Positions 1 to 9,118 are shown, numbered from the stretch's first letter. The stretch: 64,000 nucleotides of DNA from an uncultured Bacteroidales bacterium (GCA_905235445.1 CAJOLJ010000001.1:1-64000); one strand, 5' to 3'. Translations and numbers: made by a program. Notes: generated by a model not told the origin, from the letters alone.

Positions 1-542
1 GTGGCCCTTTCCATCAGAGGAATCCTCCCGGATAGTTCCATGCAGAAAAAGTCCCCGGCCCTGACAAGTATCCTCTCGGAAGCTTCACAGAGATGATTCC
101 TGAGGGTGGCTAGGGAAAGACTCTCCCCGCCTGGGAGGGCATCTCCCATTTCAGGGGAGCGGTACAGCGGCTTCCCGTTCTTGCTGACAGTGAATGGCCC
201 TTTCCCCGCCATGTCCTCGGGTGCGATGCTCTTATAGTCACAGCTGAGGTACGAAGTATGGTCCTGGCATATTGCCTGGGCGTAGGCGCTCTCGTGGGAG
301 GAGCGCAGATAGTCCTCCACGTAAAGAAGCACCCCGAACCCTCCATCTCCTTTCATGTAGCGGTATGCGCTCTGGGCAGGGATGAACTTTCCCGGTTTTT
401 CGATTCTTCCGTACAGCACGGGAGTGAAGGATAACCCGCTCACGAAATCCGGCAGGTACAGGTCATCCGACAATCTCGCCCACGAGGTGTCCGGTCTGAA
501 CACAACCCCGTGGGCGTCAAATGGTCTGACTAGGATATTCAT
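1..542 (-). CDS. Unknown protein, 3' end outside window
   Basis: The frame opens at an ATG six bases after the exonuclease stop and stays open to the window edge, so about 180 N-terminal residues are visible. It begins MNILVRPFDAHGVVFRPDTS and contains many aromatic and charged residues. There is no signal peptide and no membrane segment, so it is probably cytoplasmic. The tight spacing makes it the third gene of the dnaN operon. I do not recognise the family; a weak resemblance to fumarylacetoacetate-hydrolase-like folds near the visible end is not enough for a call. Confidence 0.7.
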   Translation of the reverse strand, partial: MNILVRPFDAHGVVFRPDTSWARLSDDLYLPDFVSGLSFTPVLYGRIEKPGKFIPAQSAYRYMKGDGGFGVLLYVEDYLRSSHESAYAQAICQDHTSYLSCDYKSIAPEDMAGKGPFTVSKNGKPLYRSPEMGDALPGGESLSLATLRNHLCEASERILVRAGDFFCMELSGRIPLMERA

Positions 543-548
543 CCCGGG

Positions 549-1547
549 CTATTTGTTGTTGAACTTCTTTCTGAGGGCCTCGACCCCTTGCAGGAAATCA
601 TCCCCCTCCAGGGGCTTGGCTGGCTTCTGGGCGCTCTTGGCTGCCCTTTGCTCCTTCAGTTCCCTTTCGAACTGTTCCTTGAGGATGCGGAACTGCCTTT
701 TGGTGTCTAGGGTGAACTCTCCGTTCTCGATCCATGCGAAATAGCTCCTGTCGGAATCGAAGACTTCCCTCACGGTCTTGTCCTTGTGCTTCCCGAAGTT
801 AATGGTAGGAACTCCGTTGCGAAGAACTATCCTGCCTGCATAGTCCACAGGATGGGGACGGGTGCCGAGGCTGCTGAGCCACTCGACATTGTTCTGGAGA
901 GTCTGCTCGTGGAAGCGGTCGGGTTCCTTGTACATCTCAAGCTGACCCTTCAGGACCTCGTAGGTGGCAAGGGTGTCAGCCTCGGCTGTGTGGGCGTTCT
1001 CGAAATCCTCGCCTCCGCAGTAGAACCTGTAGGCTGCCCTCAGGTTCCTCGGTTCCATGAAATGATATATGTTCTGGACATCCACCATTATGAAGGAGTG
1101 GAGGTCGAGATCGATGGCCGAAAGAGTCTCAATGAGGTTTATCTTGGTGTGCTCGGGAGTTGTGGCTGCTGCGAGACGCTCTTCGATTTCCAATTTGACC
1201 CTCTCGAACTCCTCCGTCAGCATGGGAAGGTCGAACTTCGTGGAATTGAAACCGGCGAGGTCGCTGCCACGAAGCCATGAGGCGATTTCCTGGGCGTAGT
1301 CCATGAAGGTCTTGCAGTCGGAGAGGTCCTCGTCCTTTACGCCGTTTACGGCACTGGCTGCGGGATTGATGGGGATCTGACGTCTCTGCCTGTAATCCCA
1401 GGGCTTTATCTTCCAGGTCTTTATCTCTTTGTGAGTGTCCGGGAACACTTTCACGAAGCTCAGTTCGATGATGCCGTCGGTAGGAATATTGAGCCCCGTG
1501 CTCTCTATGTCAAAGAAAAGCAGGGGCTTTGTCAGATTGAGTTCCAT
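549..1547 (-). CDS. DnaQ-like 3'-5' exonuclease (DEDDh) with C-terminal extension
   Basis: This 332-residue protein belongs to the RNase T/DnaQ exonuclease superfamily. ExoI is FFDIESTG at residues 11-18 (the DE pair). A later Asp lies in GFNSTKFDLPML and the ExoIII-type His-Asp pair in HTAEADTLATYE, giving the DEDDh metal-binding set. Residues from about 245 form a DUF3820-like segment (NFGKHKDKTVREVF) often attached to Bacteroidota exonucleases, followed by a charged tail. It starts 19 bases after the dnaN stop, so co-transcription with the sliding clamp is likely. A proofreading or repair role is inferred from family and context. Confidence 0.9.
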   Translation of the reverse strand: MELNLTKPLLFFDIESTGLNIPTDGIIELSFVKVFPDTHKEIKTWKIKPWDYRQRRQIPINPAASAVNGVKDEDLSDCKTFMDYAQEIASWLRGSDLAGFNSTKFDLPMLTEEFERVKLEIEERLAAATTPEHTKINLIETLSAIDLDLHSFIMVDVQNIYHFMEPRNLRAAYRFYCGGEDFENAHTAEADTLATYEVLKGQLEMYKEPDRFHEQTLQNNVEWLSSLGTRPHPVDYAGRIVLRNGVPTINFGKHKDKTVREVFDSDRSYFAWIENGEFTLDTKRQFRILKEQFERELKEQRAAKSAQKPAKPLEGDDFLQGVEALRKKFNNK

Positions 1548-1566
1548 GGTGGAAGGGGCCTTTCTC

Positions 1567-2688
1567 TTATTTTACGACAACAGGCATCACGATTCCGAAG
1601 ATGTTGTCCTCGCCGTCCTCGTCATCGGGGATGATGAGAATAGAGCGGCGACGGTCCGCGAATTTCATGATGATGTTCTCGCAGCTGAGGTTGGAGAGGA
1701 TGTCGCTGATGTGGGTGGACTTGAATCCTACGGACAGTTCATCACCGTTATAATCGCACTCGACCTTCTCGTGTGCCGAAAGCTCGAAGCCCATGTCCTG
1801 TGCCGATATCTCGAGCACTCCGGGAGCGAGGTCGAACTTGATGTGGTTGCTTGCCTTGGGGGAGCAGACTGCGATACGACGTACGGTATTGAGGAGGCGG
1901 GTCCTCCCGATTCTGAGGATGTTCGAGTTGCTTTTCGGGATGATGGTCTTGTAGTCGGGATACTTGCCCACGGCAAGTGTGCAGGTCATCTTTGTCGAGA
2001 GGAAGGATATTACCACTACATCCTTGTCGAAAGCGATGGTAAGGGGAGTGTTCTCCTTGGGAAGGATGCTGCGGAGGACCAGGGCATGGCGCTTGTTCAG
2101 GACCACACCGCACTCAGGGGTCTCGCTTTTCACGTTGGCTGTATTGTAGCAGACCAGTTTCTGGAGGTCGGAGGCCACGAATGTCGTGAGAGAGGGTTTG
2201 ACATCCAGGTATACGGAATTCATGATGGGACGGGACTCGTCGTCGGAGGATGCGTAGATGGTGGAGGAAATTCCCTCACCTATCGTTTCGGAATCCGTCT
2301 GAAGGATGCAGGGGTCCTCGCCGAGGGTCTTCACAGAGGGGTAGTCATCGCCGTAGAGGAAGGGGAGAGTGGAGTCTCCGCCTGTCCAGGCGATGCTGAA
2401 GGCACTGTCGGAAATGGTCTCGATGCGCAGGGGCTGGTCGGGGAGTTCCTTCAGGAGGTCCGTCACCTGGCGGGAAGGGATGGCCATGACCCCGTCCTCG
2501 GTGGTCTCTGCGGTCTGGACTACGGTATTGAGGGTGAATTCGCCGTTGGATGCGGTAAGATGCAGGTCGGTGCCCTGAAGGCTGAGAAGGTAGTTCTCCA
2601 GGATGGGATCCGAAGCCTTGGCGGGAATGGCTTTCTGGACAGTGAGAAGTCCGGCAAGCAGATCATTGCTGTTGACTGAGAATTTCAT
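1567..2688 (-). CDS. dnaN: DNA polymerase III beta sliding clamp
   Basis: This is the 373-residue beta clamp, which encircles DNA and tethers polymerase III and repair factors. Recognisable stretches are the N-terminus MKFSVNSNDLLAGLL, the SNGEFTL region and the C-terminal VMPVV ending that supports the peptide-binding pocket. The length matches the family. A longer frame extends upstream to 2763, but it begins inside the promoter region (box at 2761-2768), so the ATG at 2688 is chosen. The gene leads an operon with the exonuclease and an unknown gene; dnaA is not adjacent. Confidence 0.96.
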   Translation of the reverse strand: MKFSVNSNDLLAGLLTVQKAIPAKASDPILENYLLSLQGTDLHLTASNGEFTLNTVVQTAETTEDGVMAIPSRQVTDLLKELPDQPLRIETISDSAFSIAWTGGDSTLPFLYGDDYPSVKTLGEDPCILQTDSETIGEGISSTIYASSDDESRPIMNSVYLDVKPSLTTFVASDLQKLVCYNTANVKSETPECGVVLNKRHALVLRSILPKENTPLTIAFDKDVVVISFLSTKMTCTLAVGKYPDYKTIIPKSNSNILRIGRTRLLNTVRRIAVCSPKASNHIKFDLAPGVLEISAQDMGFELSAHEKVECDYNGDELSVGFKSTHISDILSNLSCENIIMKFADRRRSILIIPDDEDGEDNIFGIVMPVVVK

Positions 2689-2730
2689 ATGTATGTCGAT
2701 TTTCTTTCGATATGTGGTGATATGCCTGGG

Positions 2731-2792
2731 CCTGCAGGGGTGTGCAGGGCGCATACAAGGCAAATTTAAGAAACTTATTTTGTGTTGGCAAA
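2731..2792 (-). promoter_or_regulatory. dnaN promoter and leader hairpin
   Basis: On the minus strand TTTG (2789-2792) is followed after 20 bases by TAAATTTG (2761-2768), an exact match to the Bacteroidota -33/-7 consensus. Thirteen bases further downstream the leader holds a perfect six-base-pair hairpin, CCTGCA/TGCAGG (arms 2731-2736 and 2743-2748). Transcription should start near 2754, giving a leader of about 65 bases. Confidence 0.8.
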
Positions 2793-3097
2793 TAGGGGCA
2801 AAAATACCCGTGATAGTTTTTCTCCAGACCTCCTAAAGGACCGCTTGCCAAATCGCCACCCAGGGATGCGGAACCACTTCCCGGGGTTGTCCTAAAAAAA
2901 CAGCGGTTCATCGTTGAAAGACGAACTTTTGTCGAAATCCTCCTCTTTCTCTCACCAGGGTGCCCATCCTTTGGCATATAGTTTGATTTATTTACCTGAT
3001 GTCACTTGAAAATAAATGGCATCCACCGTGATTCACACACTGCGGCACAGAAAAAGCACACAGAGATAAAACACAGAATTATTTAAATTTTCGATAT
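2793..3097. other. Divergent intergenic region, no gene seen
   Basis: About 305 bases lie between the dnaN promoter and the htrA start. No coding frame in it is convincing. It contains several TTTG words and AT-rich stretches but no full TAnnTTTG box at correct spacing for htrA. The TAAATTTT at 3083-3090 is too close to the start codon to be its -7 element. The htrA promoter is therefore not located. Confidence 0.5.
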
Positions 3098-4534
3098 ATG
3101 AAAAAGAGTTTCGCAAGTATCCTTCTGGCCACGCTGATGGCCGTGACTGCTTTTGCTGGAACAACCTCATGCACTTCCACACAGCAGGCTCCCACCCAGA
3201 TAATTTCCCAGGACGGTTCCGCATATAGGACTGTCAATCTGACAGAGACGGACTATCCCGACTTGACTTATGCAGCCGAGAGCTCGGTCGACGCAGTGGT
3301 GTTCGTGAAAGTCACCATCAGCCGCCGCAATGATATGGACCCGTTCCTGCGCTACTTCTTCGGCCTTCCCGACATGCAGCAGGGCCAGGGCAGCGGTTCC
3401 GGCGTCATCATCCGCCAGGACGGTTACATCGTGACCAATAACCACGTGGTATCCGGTGCCACCAAGGTCGAGGTCACCCTCAATAACAACAAGACCTACG
3501 AGGCTACGGTAGTGGGAACCGATCCCGCCACCGACGTTGCCCTCATCAAGATAGACGCCGAGGGTCTTCCCGTGGTTCCTTTCGGTGACTCCGACAATCT
3601 GAGGCTCGGTGAATGGGTCCTCGCAATCGGTTCCCCGCTCGGTGAGGAACTGCGCGGTACCATCACCGCCGGTATCGTATCCGCAAAGGGACGCTCCATG
3701 CCTTCCCAGGACGGGTCCTTCAAGATCGAGTCCTTCATCCAGACCGATGCCGCGGTCAATCCCGGCAACTCCGGAGGTGCCCTCGTCAACAAGAAGGGCG
3801 AGCTCGTCGGAATCAACACCGCCATTGTCTCCCAGACAGGTGCATACTCCGGTTACTCCTTCGCAGTCCCCGTGAACATCGTGAAGAAGATAGTGGGTGA
3901 CCTCATCGACTTCGGGACCGTCAAGAGGGCCATGCTCGGTGTGAGGATGGGAACCGTGACTCCCCAGATCGCTGAGGAACTGAAGCTCCCCGATGTCAGC
4001 GGAGCATATGTCGACAGCATCGACAAGGGCAGCGCAGCCGACAAGGCCGGAATGAAGAAGGGCGATGTCATCGTGGACATCTCCGGGACCAAGATTACCA
4101 CCGCATCCGAACTCCAGGCCAAGGTCAATTCCTACCATCCCGGAGACAAGGCCGAGGTGACCGTCATCCGTGACGGGAAGAAAGAGGTCCTCAACGTTGA
4201 ATTCCAGGACGGCACTTCCACCACCGGTACAGTAGATGAGGACGGTGCGATAGCATTCTACGGATCCAAGATCAAGACTGCCGACAAGGAGACTCTCCGT
4301 GAGAAGGGGCTCAGTGCAGGTGTCGAGGTCGTATCCCTGGGTCCTGGCAAACTCCAGGATGCCGGAGTTCCCGAAGGCTTCATTATCCTCTACGTCAATG
4401 ACCAGCCTGTCGCAAAGGCGGAGGATGTCATGGCAGTGGTGAAGAAGAGCAAGAGGGGAATTTACCTCCAGGGTGTCACCCCTGCAGGAAAGTCCAGGTA
4501 CTACGCTTTCGGCAAGGACGAGAGTAACGACTAG
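3098..4534 (+). CDS. htrA: HtrA/Do-family periplasmic serine protease with two PDZ domains
   Basis: This 478-residue envelope quality-control protease has an N-terminal signal (about residues 1-26) with a possible lipobox AGTTSC. The trypsin-like domain carries the triad: His in NNHVVSGA, Asp in DPATDVALIKI and Ser in NPGNSGGALVN. Two PDZ domains follow, the first with SAADKAGMKKGDVIVDI and a second, less canonical one near residues 395-470. Length and order match DegP/DegQ/DegS relatives. It would act in the periplasm on misfolded proteins. It is followed by a terminator, so it is probably monocistronic. Confidence 0.95.
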   Translation: MKKSFASILLATLMAVTAFAGTTSCTSTQQAPTQIISQDGSAYRTVNLTETDYPDLTYAAESSVDAVVFVKVTISRRNDMDPFLRYFFGLPDMQQGQGSGSGVIIRQDGYIVTNNHVVSGATKVEVTLNNNKTYEATVVGTDPATDVALIKIDAEGLPVVPFGDSDNLRLGEWVLAIGSPLGEELRGTITAGIVSAKGRSMPSQDGSFKIESFIQTDAAVNPGNSGGALVNKKGELVGINTAIVSQTGAYSGYSFAVPVNIVKKIVGDLIDFGTVKRAMLGVRMGTVTPQIAEELKLPDVSGAYVDSIDKGSAADKAGMKKGDVIVDISGTKITTASELQAKVNSYHPGDKAEVTVIRDGKKEVLNVEFQDGTSTTGTVDEDGAIAFYGSKIKTADKETLREKGLSAGVEVVSLGPGKLQDAGVPEGFIILYVNDQPVAKAEDVMAVVKKSKRGIYLQGVTPAGKSRYYAFGKDESND

Positions 4535-4570
4535 TCGTCCACTGCTTACCCAGTAAGGACAAATCAAGTG

Positions 4571-4616
4571 AGGCTGCGGTTCATTTCCATCGGAGATGGG
4601 TCGCAGCTTTCCTTTT
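4571..4616 (+). terminator. Terminator after htrA
   Basis: Outer arms GCTGCG (4573-4578) and CGCAGC (4602-4607) enclose a second small stem CCATC/GATGG. A T-rich run follows. It lies 37 bases after the htrA stop. Confidence 0.7.
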
Positions 4617-4704
4617 CACTCCTTTCTGAAGGGGGAGGTGCGGGGGAATGTCGAAGAAAACGGGCCGTTTGTCGAAATGCCGCTCCAACGGATTGACTTT
4701 TAGT

Positions 4705-4712
4705 TATATTTG
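4705..4712 (+). promoter_or_regulatory. -7 box upstream of the Spy-like gene
   Basis: TATATTTG matches TAnnTTTG exactly and lies 37 bases upstream of the chosen ATG. No TTTG is found at the usual distance, so the -33 element is weak or absent. Confidence 0.55.
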
Positions 4713-4749
4713 CTTTTGGAAACCATCAACAAACCAAATACTCCAGTAC

Positions 4750-5118
4750 ATGAAAAAGGTATTATTCTCGATTCTTTTCGCCGGCATCATCTCCTTGCTT
4801 GGTGCGGGCACCCTCCATGCACAGGACTTCGGCGGCATGCCGAGTCCCGAGGAGATGGCCAAGATGCAGGCCGACCAGATGAAGGACGTCGTTAAACTCA
4901 CCGATGCCCAGTACCCCAAGGTCCTTGAGATCTTCAAGGAGCAGAGCAAGAAAATGTCCGACATGTTCAGCGGCGGCGGTATGCCTGACCAGGACAAGAT
5001 GACGAAGCTGTTCCAGGAGCAGGACGAGAAACTGAAGAAGGTCCTCACCGAGGAGCAGCACAAGAAGTGGACGGAACATATCCAGAAGATGTTCCAGAAT
5101 ATGGGAGGGGGCTTCTAG
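4750..5118 (+). CDS. Small secreted Spy/CpxP-like protein
   Basis: This 122-residue protein has a clear signal peptide (MKKVLFSILFAGIISLLGAG, cleavage after LHAQ). The mature part is an all-helical, Met-, Gln- and Lys-rich chain containing KLTDAQ and LTEEQHKKW, reminiscent of the LTxxQ repeats of Spy/CpxP periplasmic chaperones. It ends in a glycine run (NMGGGF). The frame extends upstream to 4648, but the -7 box lies within that extension, so the ATG at 4750 with its signal peptide is preferred. Location next to htrA fits an envelope-stress role, which is inference. Confidence 0.8.
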   Translation: MKKVLFSILFAGIISLLGAGTLHAQDFGGMPSPEEMAKMQADQMKDVVKLTDAQYPKVLEIFKEQSKKMSDMFSGGGMPDQDKMTKLFQEQDEKLKKVLTEEQHKKWTEHIQKMFQNMGGGF

Positions 5119-5152
5119 GACTTCCCCCTCCCAGCCCAATGACAATTCCTTT

Positions 5153-5190
5153 GACGGATGCACCTGCTTTACGGGTGTGTCCGTCTTTGT
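5153..5190 (+). terminator. Terminator after the Spy-like gene
   Basis: A 12-pair stem (5153-5164 with 5174-5185, including GU pairs; ends GACGGA/TCCGTC) is followed by TTTGTG. It lies 34 bases after the stop codon. Confidence 0.8.
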
Positions 5191-5281
5191 GATTGTAATG
5201 GGGGGTAGATAGGATGCCCTCAAAGAGAGAGCCCTTGAAGAACAATATTCAACTCTTAAATGAAACTTTTCCCGAATTTGT

Positions 5282-5314
5282 CCGTATATTAAAATGCGTC
5301 ACTGTGTCCAGTGA
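5282..5314 (+). promoter_or_regulatory. Possible argS promoter element and leader hairpin
   Basis: The decamer CCGTATATTA (5282-5291) also occurs in front of rpoD at 7204-7213. Eight bases later there is a perfect hairpin TCACT/AGTGA (5299-5303 and 5310-5314). The decamer is not a TAnnTTTG match, so promoter function is inferred from its position, its recurrence and the hairpin. Confidence 0.4.
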
Positions 5315-5341
5315 TGGACTTACATATATATACAAAGGTAG

Positions 5342-7132
5342 ATGACACCTGAACTATTTATTCAGAATAAGGCCTCAGAGGCCATTTCCGCCCTTTACGG
5401 GGCAACTCTCGACCCTTCGACCCTTCAGGTCGAGGTCACAAGAAAGGAATTCGAGGGAGACTATACACTCGTTGTGTTCCCGCTTCTCAAGATAACCCAC
5501 CAAAATCCCCAGGCGACCGGGGAGGCCATAGGCAACTATCTGGTGGCCAATGTCCCGGAGATAAAATCTTTCAGTGCGGTAAAGGGATTTTTGAACATCC
5601 TTTTCTCAAATGTCTACTGGGACGAGATGTTCTTTGAGATTGCCTCCAATCCCACCTACGGACAGCTTCCCTCCACGGGAAAGCATATCATGGTGGAATT
5701 CTCATCCCCCAACACCAACAAGCCCCTGCACCTTGGGCACATCCGCAACAACCTGCTCGGGGACTCCGTCAGCAAGCTTCTCGCCGCTGCGGGAAACGAT
5801 GTCATAAAGGCTACCCTCGTCAATGACAGGGGAGTGCACATCTGCAAGTCCATGTACGCTTGGCAGGTCTGCGGGGAGGGGGCTACTCCCGAGTCCACCG
5901 GGATCAAGGGGGACCACCTGGTGGGGGACTTCTACGTGAAGTTCAACGATATCTATTCCAAGGAGGTCAGGGACCTCATGGAAGGCGGGATGAGCGAGGA
6001 GGAGGCCAAGCGGCAGGCTCCTTCCCTAAAGGCTGCCCACGATATGCTCGTCAAGTGGGAACAGGGTGACCCTGACGTCCGTGACCTGTGGCAGAGGATG
6101 AACAAGTGGGTCCTCGATGGGTTCGCACAGACCTACAAGGCCCTCGGCATCACCTTCGACAAAGTGGATTTCGAGTCACAGACCTATCTTCTCGGGAAGG
6201 AACTCGTGCAGCAGGGACTCCAGAAGGGAGTGTTCGAGAGGCAGGAGGACGGAAGCGTCTGGTGTGACCTGACCCTCGACGGCCTGGACCGCAAGCTTGT
6301 GCTCCGCTCCGACGGGACGAGCGTGTACATTACCCAGGACCTCGGCACCGCCGAGAGGAGGTTCTCCCAGTACAAGCTTGACTCCCACGTCTATGTCGTT
6401 GGCAATGAGCAGGACTATCATTTCCAGGTTCTGAAACTAATACTCGGGAAGCTCGGTTTCGACTGGGCCTCCCAGATATACCACCTCTCCTACGGCATGG
6501 TGGAGCTGCCCAACGGCAAGATGAAGTCCCGCGAGGGTACTGTCGTGGATGCAGATGACCTCATCGAGCAGATGTACCTGGATGCCAAGACCATCTCCGA
6601 GCAGAGCGGAAAGCTGGGCAACCTCTCCGAGCAGGAGAAGGAGACCCTGTACCACAAGATCGGTCTGGGGGCCCTCAAGTACTTCATCATCAAGGTTGAC
6701 CCCAAGAAGACCATGCTCTTCAACCCCGAGGAGTCAATTGATTTCAACGGGAACACCGGTCCCTTCATCCAGTACACCCATGCCAGGATTTGCTCCATCC
6801 TCCGTAAGGCGGGGGAGAGCGGCATCACCTTCGGTCCCGAGTCTGTGAAGACTTCGCTGGAGCCTTCCTCCAAGGAGGTGCGCCTGATAAAGATCCTGGG
6901 CCTGTATCCAGACAAGGTCAGCGAGGCTGCGCAGGCCCTTTCCCCTTCCATCGTCGCCAACTACTGCTATGACCTCGCCAAGGAGTTCAACCAGTACTAT
7001 CACGACACCTCCGTGCTGAAGGAGGAGGATGCCGAGGTAAGGGCTTTCCGCCTGGTGCTCCTTTGTAGCATCGCTCAGGTCCTTCGCCATGGGATGGGCA
7101 TTCTCGGGATAGAACTTCCCGAGGTGATGTAA
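5342..7132 (+). CDS. argS: Arginyl-tRNA synthetase
   Basis: This 596-residue class I synthetase charges tRNA-Arg. The class I HIGH motif is present as HLGH in SSPNTNKPLHLGHIRNN (about residues 118-134). The KMSKS equivalent is KMKSREGTVV, the form used in ArgS of this phylum. An N-terminal tRNA-binding add-1-like domain and a C-terminal anticodon-binding domain (FNPEESIDFNGNTGPFIQY onward) complete the normal architecture and length. It appears transcribed alone, between a terminator and the rpoD leader. Confidence 0.97.
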   Translation: MTPELFIQNKASEAISALYGATLDPSTLQVEVTRKEFEGDYTLVVFPLLKITHQNPQATGEAIGNYLVANVPEIKSFSAVKGFLNILFSNVYWDEMFFEIASNPTYGQLPSTGKHIMVEFSSPNTNKPLHLGHIRNNLLGDSVSKLLAAAGNDVIKATLVNDRGVHICKSMYAWQVCGEGATPESTGIKGDHLVGDFYVKFNDIYSKEVRDLMEGGMSEEEAKRQAPSLKAAHDMLVKWEQGDPDVRDLWQRMNKWVLDGFAQTYKALGITFDKVDFESQTYLLGKELVQQGLQKGVFERQEDGSVWCDLTLDGLDRKLVLRSDGTSVYITQDLGTAERRFSQYKLDSHVYVVGNEQDYHFQVLKLILGKLGFDWASQIYHLSYGMVELPNGKMKSREGTVVDADDLIEQMYLDAKTISEQSGKLGNLSEQEKETLYHKIGLGALKYFIIKVDPKKTMLFNPEESIDFNGNTGPFIQYTHARICSILRKAGESGITFGPESVKTSLEPSSKEVRLIKILGLYPDKVSEAAQALSPSIVANYCYDLAKEFNQYYHDTSVLKEEDAEVRAFRLVLLCSIAQVLRHGMGILGIELPEVM

Positions 7133-7189
7133 GGGTATAAAACGGTCTGGAACAAAAATTTACCAAAGTTTTCCATACTTTTTGAAACC

Positions 7190-7238
7190 TTTGTGCCAAA
7201 TTACCGTATATTATATCGCCGTCCCCTCCCGGTAGGGG
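7190..7238 (+). promoter_or_regulatory. Possible rpoD promoter and leader hairpin
   Basis: TTTG words at 7181 and 7190 precede CCGTATATTA (7204-7213), which is shared with the argS upstream region. A hairpin CCCCT/AGGGG (7223-7227 and 7234-7238) follows. The -7 match to TAnnTTTG is poor, so the primary sigma gene may use a variant promoter. Confidence 0.4.
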
Positions 7239-7311
7239 CAGCTACGGTTAAGCTGGATAGAATTTTATTTACATACTGACCAAGAGGAACTCTTCTAAAA
7301 TCACAGAAAGA

Positions 7312-8172
7312 ATGAGACAATTAAAGATTTCCGCATCAATCACTTCCCGTGACAGTGCATCCCTGGACAAGTACCTCGGAGAGATCGCGAGGGAGGAACT
7401 TATCACTCCCGAGGAGGAGGTAGAACTGGCCCAGAGAATCCGCAAAGGTGACCAGGAAGCCCTTGAGAAACTGGTCAAGGCGAACCTGCGTTTCGTAGTG
7501 AGCGTCGCCAAGCAGTACCAGAACCAGGGACTGAGCCTCCCGGACCTCATCAACGAAGGAAACCTCGGCCTGATCAAGGCCGCCGAGAAGTTCGATGAGA
7601 CCCGTGGCTTCAAGTTCATCTCCTATGCTGTATGGTGGATCCGCCAGTCCATTCTCCAGGCCCTCGCCGAGCAGAGCCGCATCGTGCGACTCCCGCTTAA
7701 CCAGGTCGGGGCGATCAACAAGATCAACAAGGCCAATTCCAAGTTCGAGCAGGAGAATGGCCGAGCCCCGTCGCCGGAAGAGCTTTCCTCCATCCTGGAT
7801 GTCCCCACCGACAAGGTGTCCGATACGCTGCGCGTGTCCGGGCGTCACGTAAGCGTGGACGCTCCTTTCGAGGAAGGCGAGGACAACAGCCTCCTGGATG
7901 TCCTGCCGGACAGTGATTCCCCGATGGCCGACAAGGGCCTCGTGTCGGAGTCGCTGAGCACCGAAATCGACCGTGCCCTCTCCACCCTTTCCGTCAGGGA
8001 GAGGGAGATCATCAAGTCCTTCTTCGGCATCGGATGCCAGGAGATGACCCTCGAGGAGATCGGCGACCGCTTCGGGCTCACCCGTGAAAGGGTCCGCCAG
8101 ATCAAGGAGAAGGCTATCCGCCGCCTCAAGAGCCCTTCCAGGAGCAAGCATCTGAAGAGCTATCTGGGATAG
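7312..8172 (+). CDS. rpoD: Primary RNA polymerase sigma factor RpoD
   Basis: This 286-residue sigma-70 protein is the short primary sigma typical of Bacteroidota, lacking region 1.1. Region 1.2 is [20 protein letters not shown]. Region 2 carries [20 protein letters not shown] and the -10-recognition helix [15 protein letters not shown]. Region 3 follows [12 protein letters not shown], and region 4 ends with [20 protein letters not shown], the -35-type HTH. It directs transcription from the TTTG/TAnnTTTG promoters seen across the window. A strong terminator follows. Confidence 0.97.
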   Translation: MRQLKISASITSRDSASLDKYLGEIAREELITPEEEVELAQRIRKGDQEALEKLVKANLRFVVSVAKQYQNQGLSLPDLINEGNLGLIKAAEKFDETRGFKFISYAVWWIRQSILQALAEQSRIVRLPLNQVGAINKINKANSKFEQENGRAPSPEELSSILDVPTDKVSDTLRVSGRHVSVDAPFEEGEDNSLLDVLPDSDSPMADKGLVSESLSTEIDRALSTLSVREREIIKSFFGIGCQEMTLEEIGDRFGLTRERVRQIKEKAIRRLKSPSRSKHLKSYLG

Positions 8173-8196
8173 AGGCCATCACGTAGGTGAAAGAGA

Positions 8197-8240
8197 AAAC
8201 CGGTCGGGGAGAAAGACAGTTCCCTGGCCGGTTTCTTTAT
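8197..8240. terminator. Terminator between convergent rpoD and lipid operon
   Basis: A 14-pair stem (8197-8210 with 8221-8234; outer AAACCGG/CCGGTTT) has a ten-base loop and is followed by CTTTATTTATTT. The opposite strand has A/T flanks too, so it may also serve the minus-strand operon that ends at 8319. Confidence 0.85.
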
Positions 8241-8318
8241 TTATTTGCCGAAGTATCCATATGAGCCTTCCGAGAGTGAGGAAGGAAGGTCATAAAGATA
8301 TAAAAAGCTATCTATCAG

Positions 8319-8873
8319 CTATTTGATTTCGTAAGTGTCCTCGATTCCGGTTATTTCCTCGAGGACCATCCTCGTCAGGATCCCGTCGGAGAGGCGGTAG
8401 GTGAGTACCACTGATTTGTAGCCACCCCTGGCCACGACTTTCTCGGCCACTATGGACACAGTCCTCAGGCCCCCCTTCTCGGAGACGCTGGCCACTGCGT
8501 TATTGTCCAGGGCGGCCTGTTCCCAGTTGCCGGACAGGCAGTTGAGAAGAGTGGCCCTCTGGAGCTTCACCTGGGGGAGTTTGTCTGCGCTTAGTTCCGC
8601 CTGCCTTCCGTGGAGGTCCATCCTGACGAAGGGGCCGTCAATGATGAAGAACTCTCCCTGGGGCTGGGAGTAGATCATGGAAAGCTGGTCCTTGCCGTCG
8701 TAGAGGATGTGCCCTTTCATCTCCTTGGTCCTTCCCGATACCTTCAGGGTATGGACCTGGGTGAACTCTGCGTCGTACATGTACTTCTGCGCACTGAGCG
8801 TAGGACAGCCAAGGAGGGATGAGAAGAAGGCTAGGATGGCTGCCGATATTATGGAAACTGTTCTTTTCTTCAT
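8319..8873 (-). CDS. LolA-like periplasmic lipid/lipoprotein carrier
   Basis: This 184-residue secreted protein has the LolA/LolB-type layout. An N-terminal signal (residues 1-28, with a possible lipobox SLLGC) precedes beta-strands such as GHILYDGKDQLSMIYSQPQGEFFIIDG. The usual job is to carry lipid-modified cargo across the periplasm. It is the last gene of an operon with an MMPL exporter and an acyl carrier protein, 12 bases after the latter. In such clusters LolA-like proteins usually serve a dedicated lipid rather than general lipoproteins; that role is inferred from context. Confidence 0.8.
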   Translation of the reverse strand: MKKRTVSIISAAILAFFSSLLGCPTLSAQKYMYDAEFTQVHTLKVSGRTKEMKGHILYDGKDQLSMIYSQPQGEFFIIDGPFVRMDLHGRQAELSADKLPQVKLQRATLLNCLSGNWEQAALDNNAVASVSEKGGLRTVSIVAEKVVARGGYKSVVLTYRLSDGILTRMVLEEITGIEDTYEIK

Positions 8874-8885
8874 GCTTGCTCCACT

Positions 8886-9113
8886 TTATTTTTTCAGGGA
8901 ATCCAGATAGTTGACCACATCTCCCACGGTATCGAAGGTGGCGAGAGACTCGTCGGGAATCACTATCCCGTAATCGTCCTCAAGGCGCATGAGAAGCTGG
9001 AGGATGTCCGGGGAGCCAGCTCCGAGGTCCTTTTTTATCTTGGCGTCCAGGGTGACCCTCTCCGGGGAAACCATCAGCTGACGGGCAAGTATTGCCTTTA
9101 CTTCATCGTACAT
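8886..9113 (-). CDS. Acyl carrier protein
   Basis: This 75-residue acidic four-helix protein has phosphopantetheine attachment Ser34 in DLGAGSPDILQLLMRLED. The usual DSLD motif is here GSPD, so the residues around the serine differ from the housekeeping AcpP. It sits between the plsX remnant (five-base gap) and the LolA-like gene. This suggests it carries acyl chains for a specialised lipid pathway, not general fatty acid synthesis. Confidence 0.9.
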   Translation of the reverse strand: MYDEVKAILARQLMVSPERVTLDAKIKKDLGAGSPDILQLLMRLEDDYGIVIPDESLATFDTVGDVVNYLDSLKK

Positions 9114-9118
9114 GTTCT

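Noticed and set aside
1435..2679. Long open frame antisense to dnaN
   Set aside because: The opposite strand encodes an unmistakable beta clamp. The antisense frame is a product of high GC codon use and has no family features.
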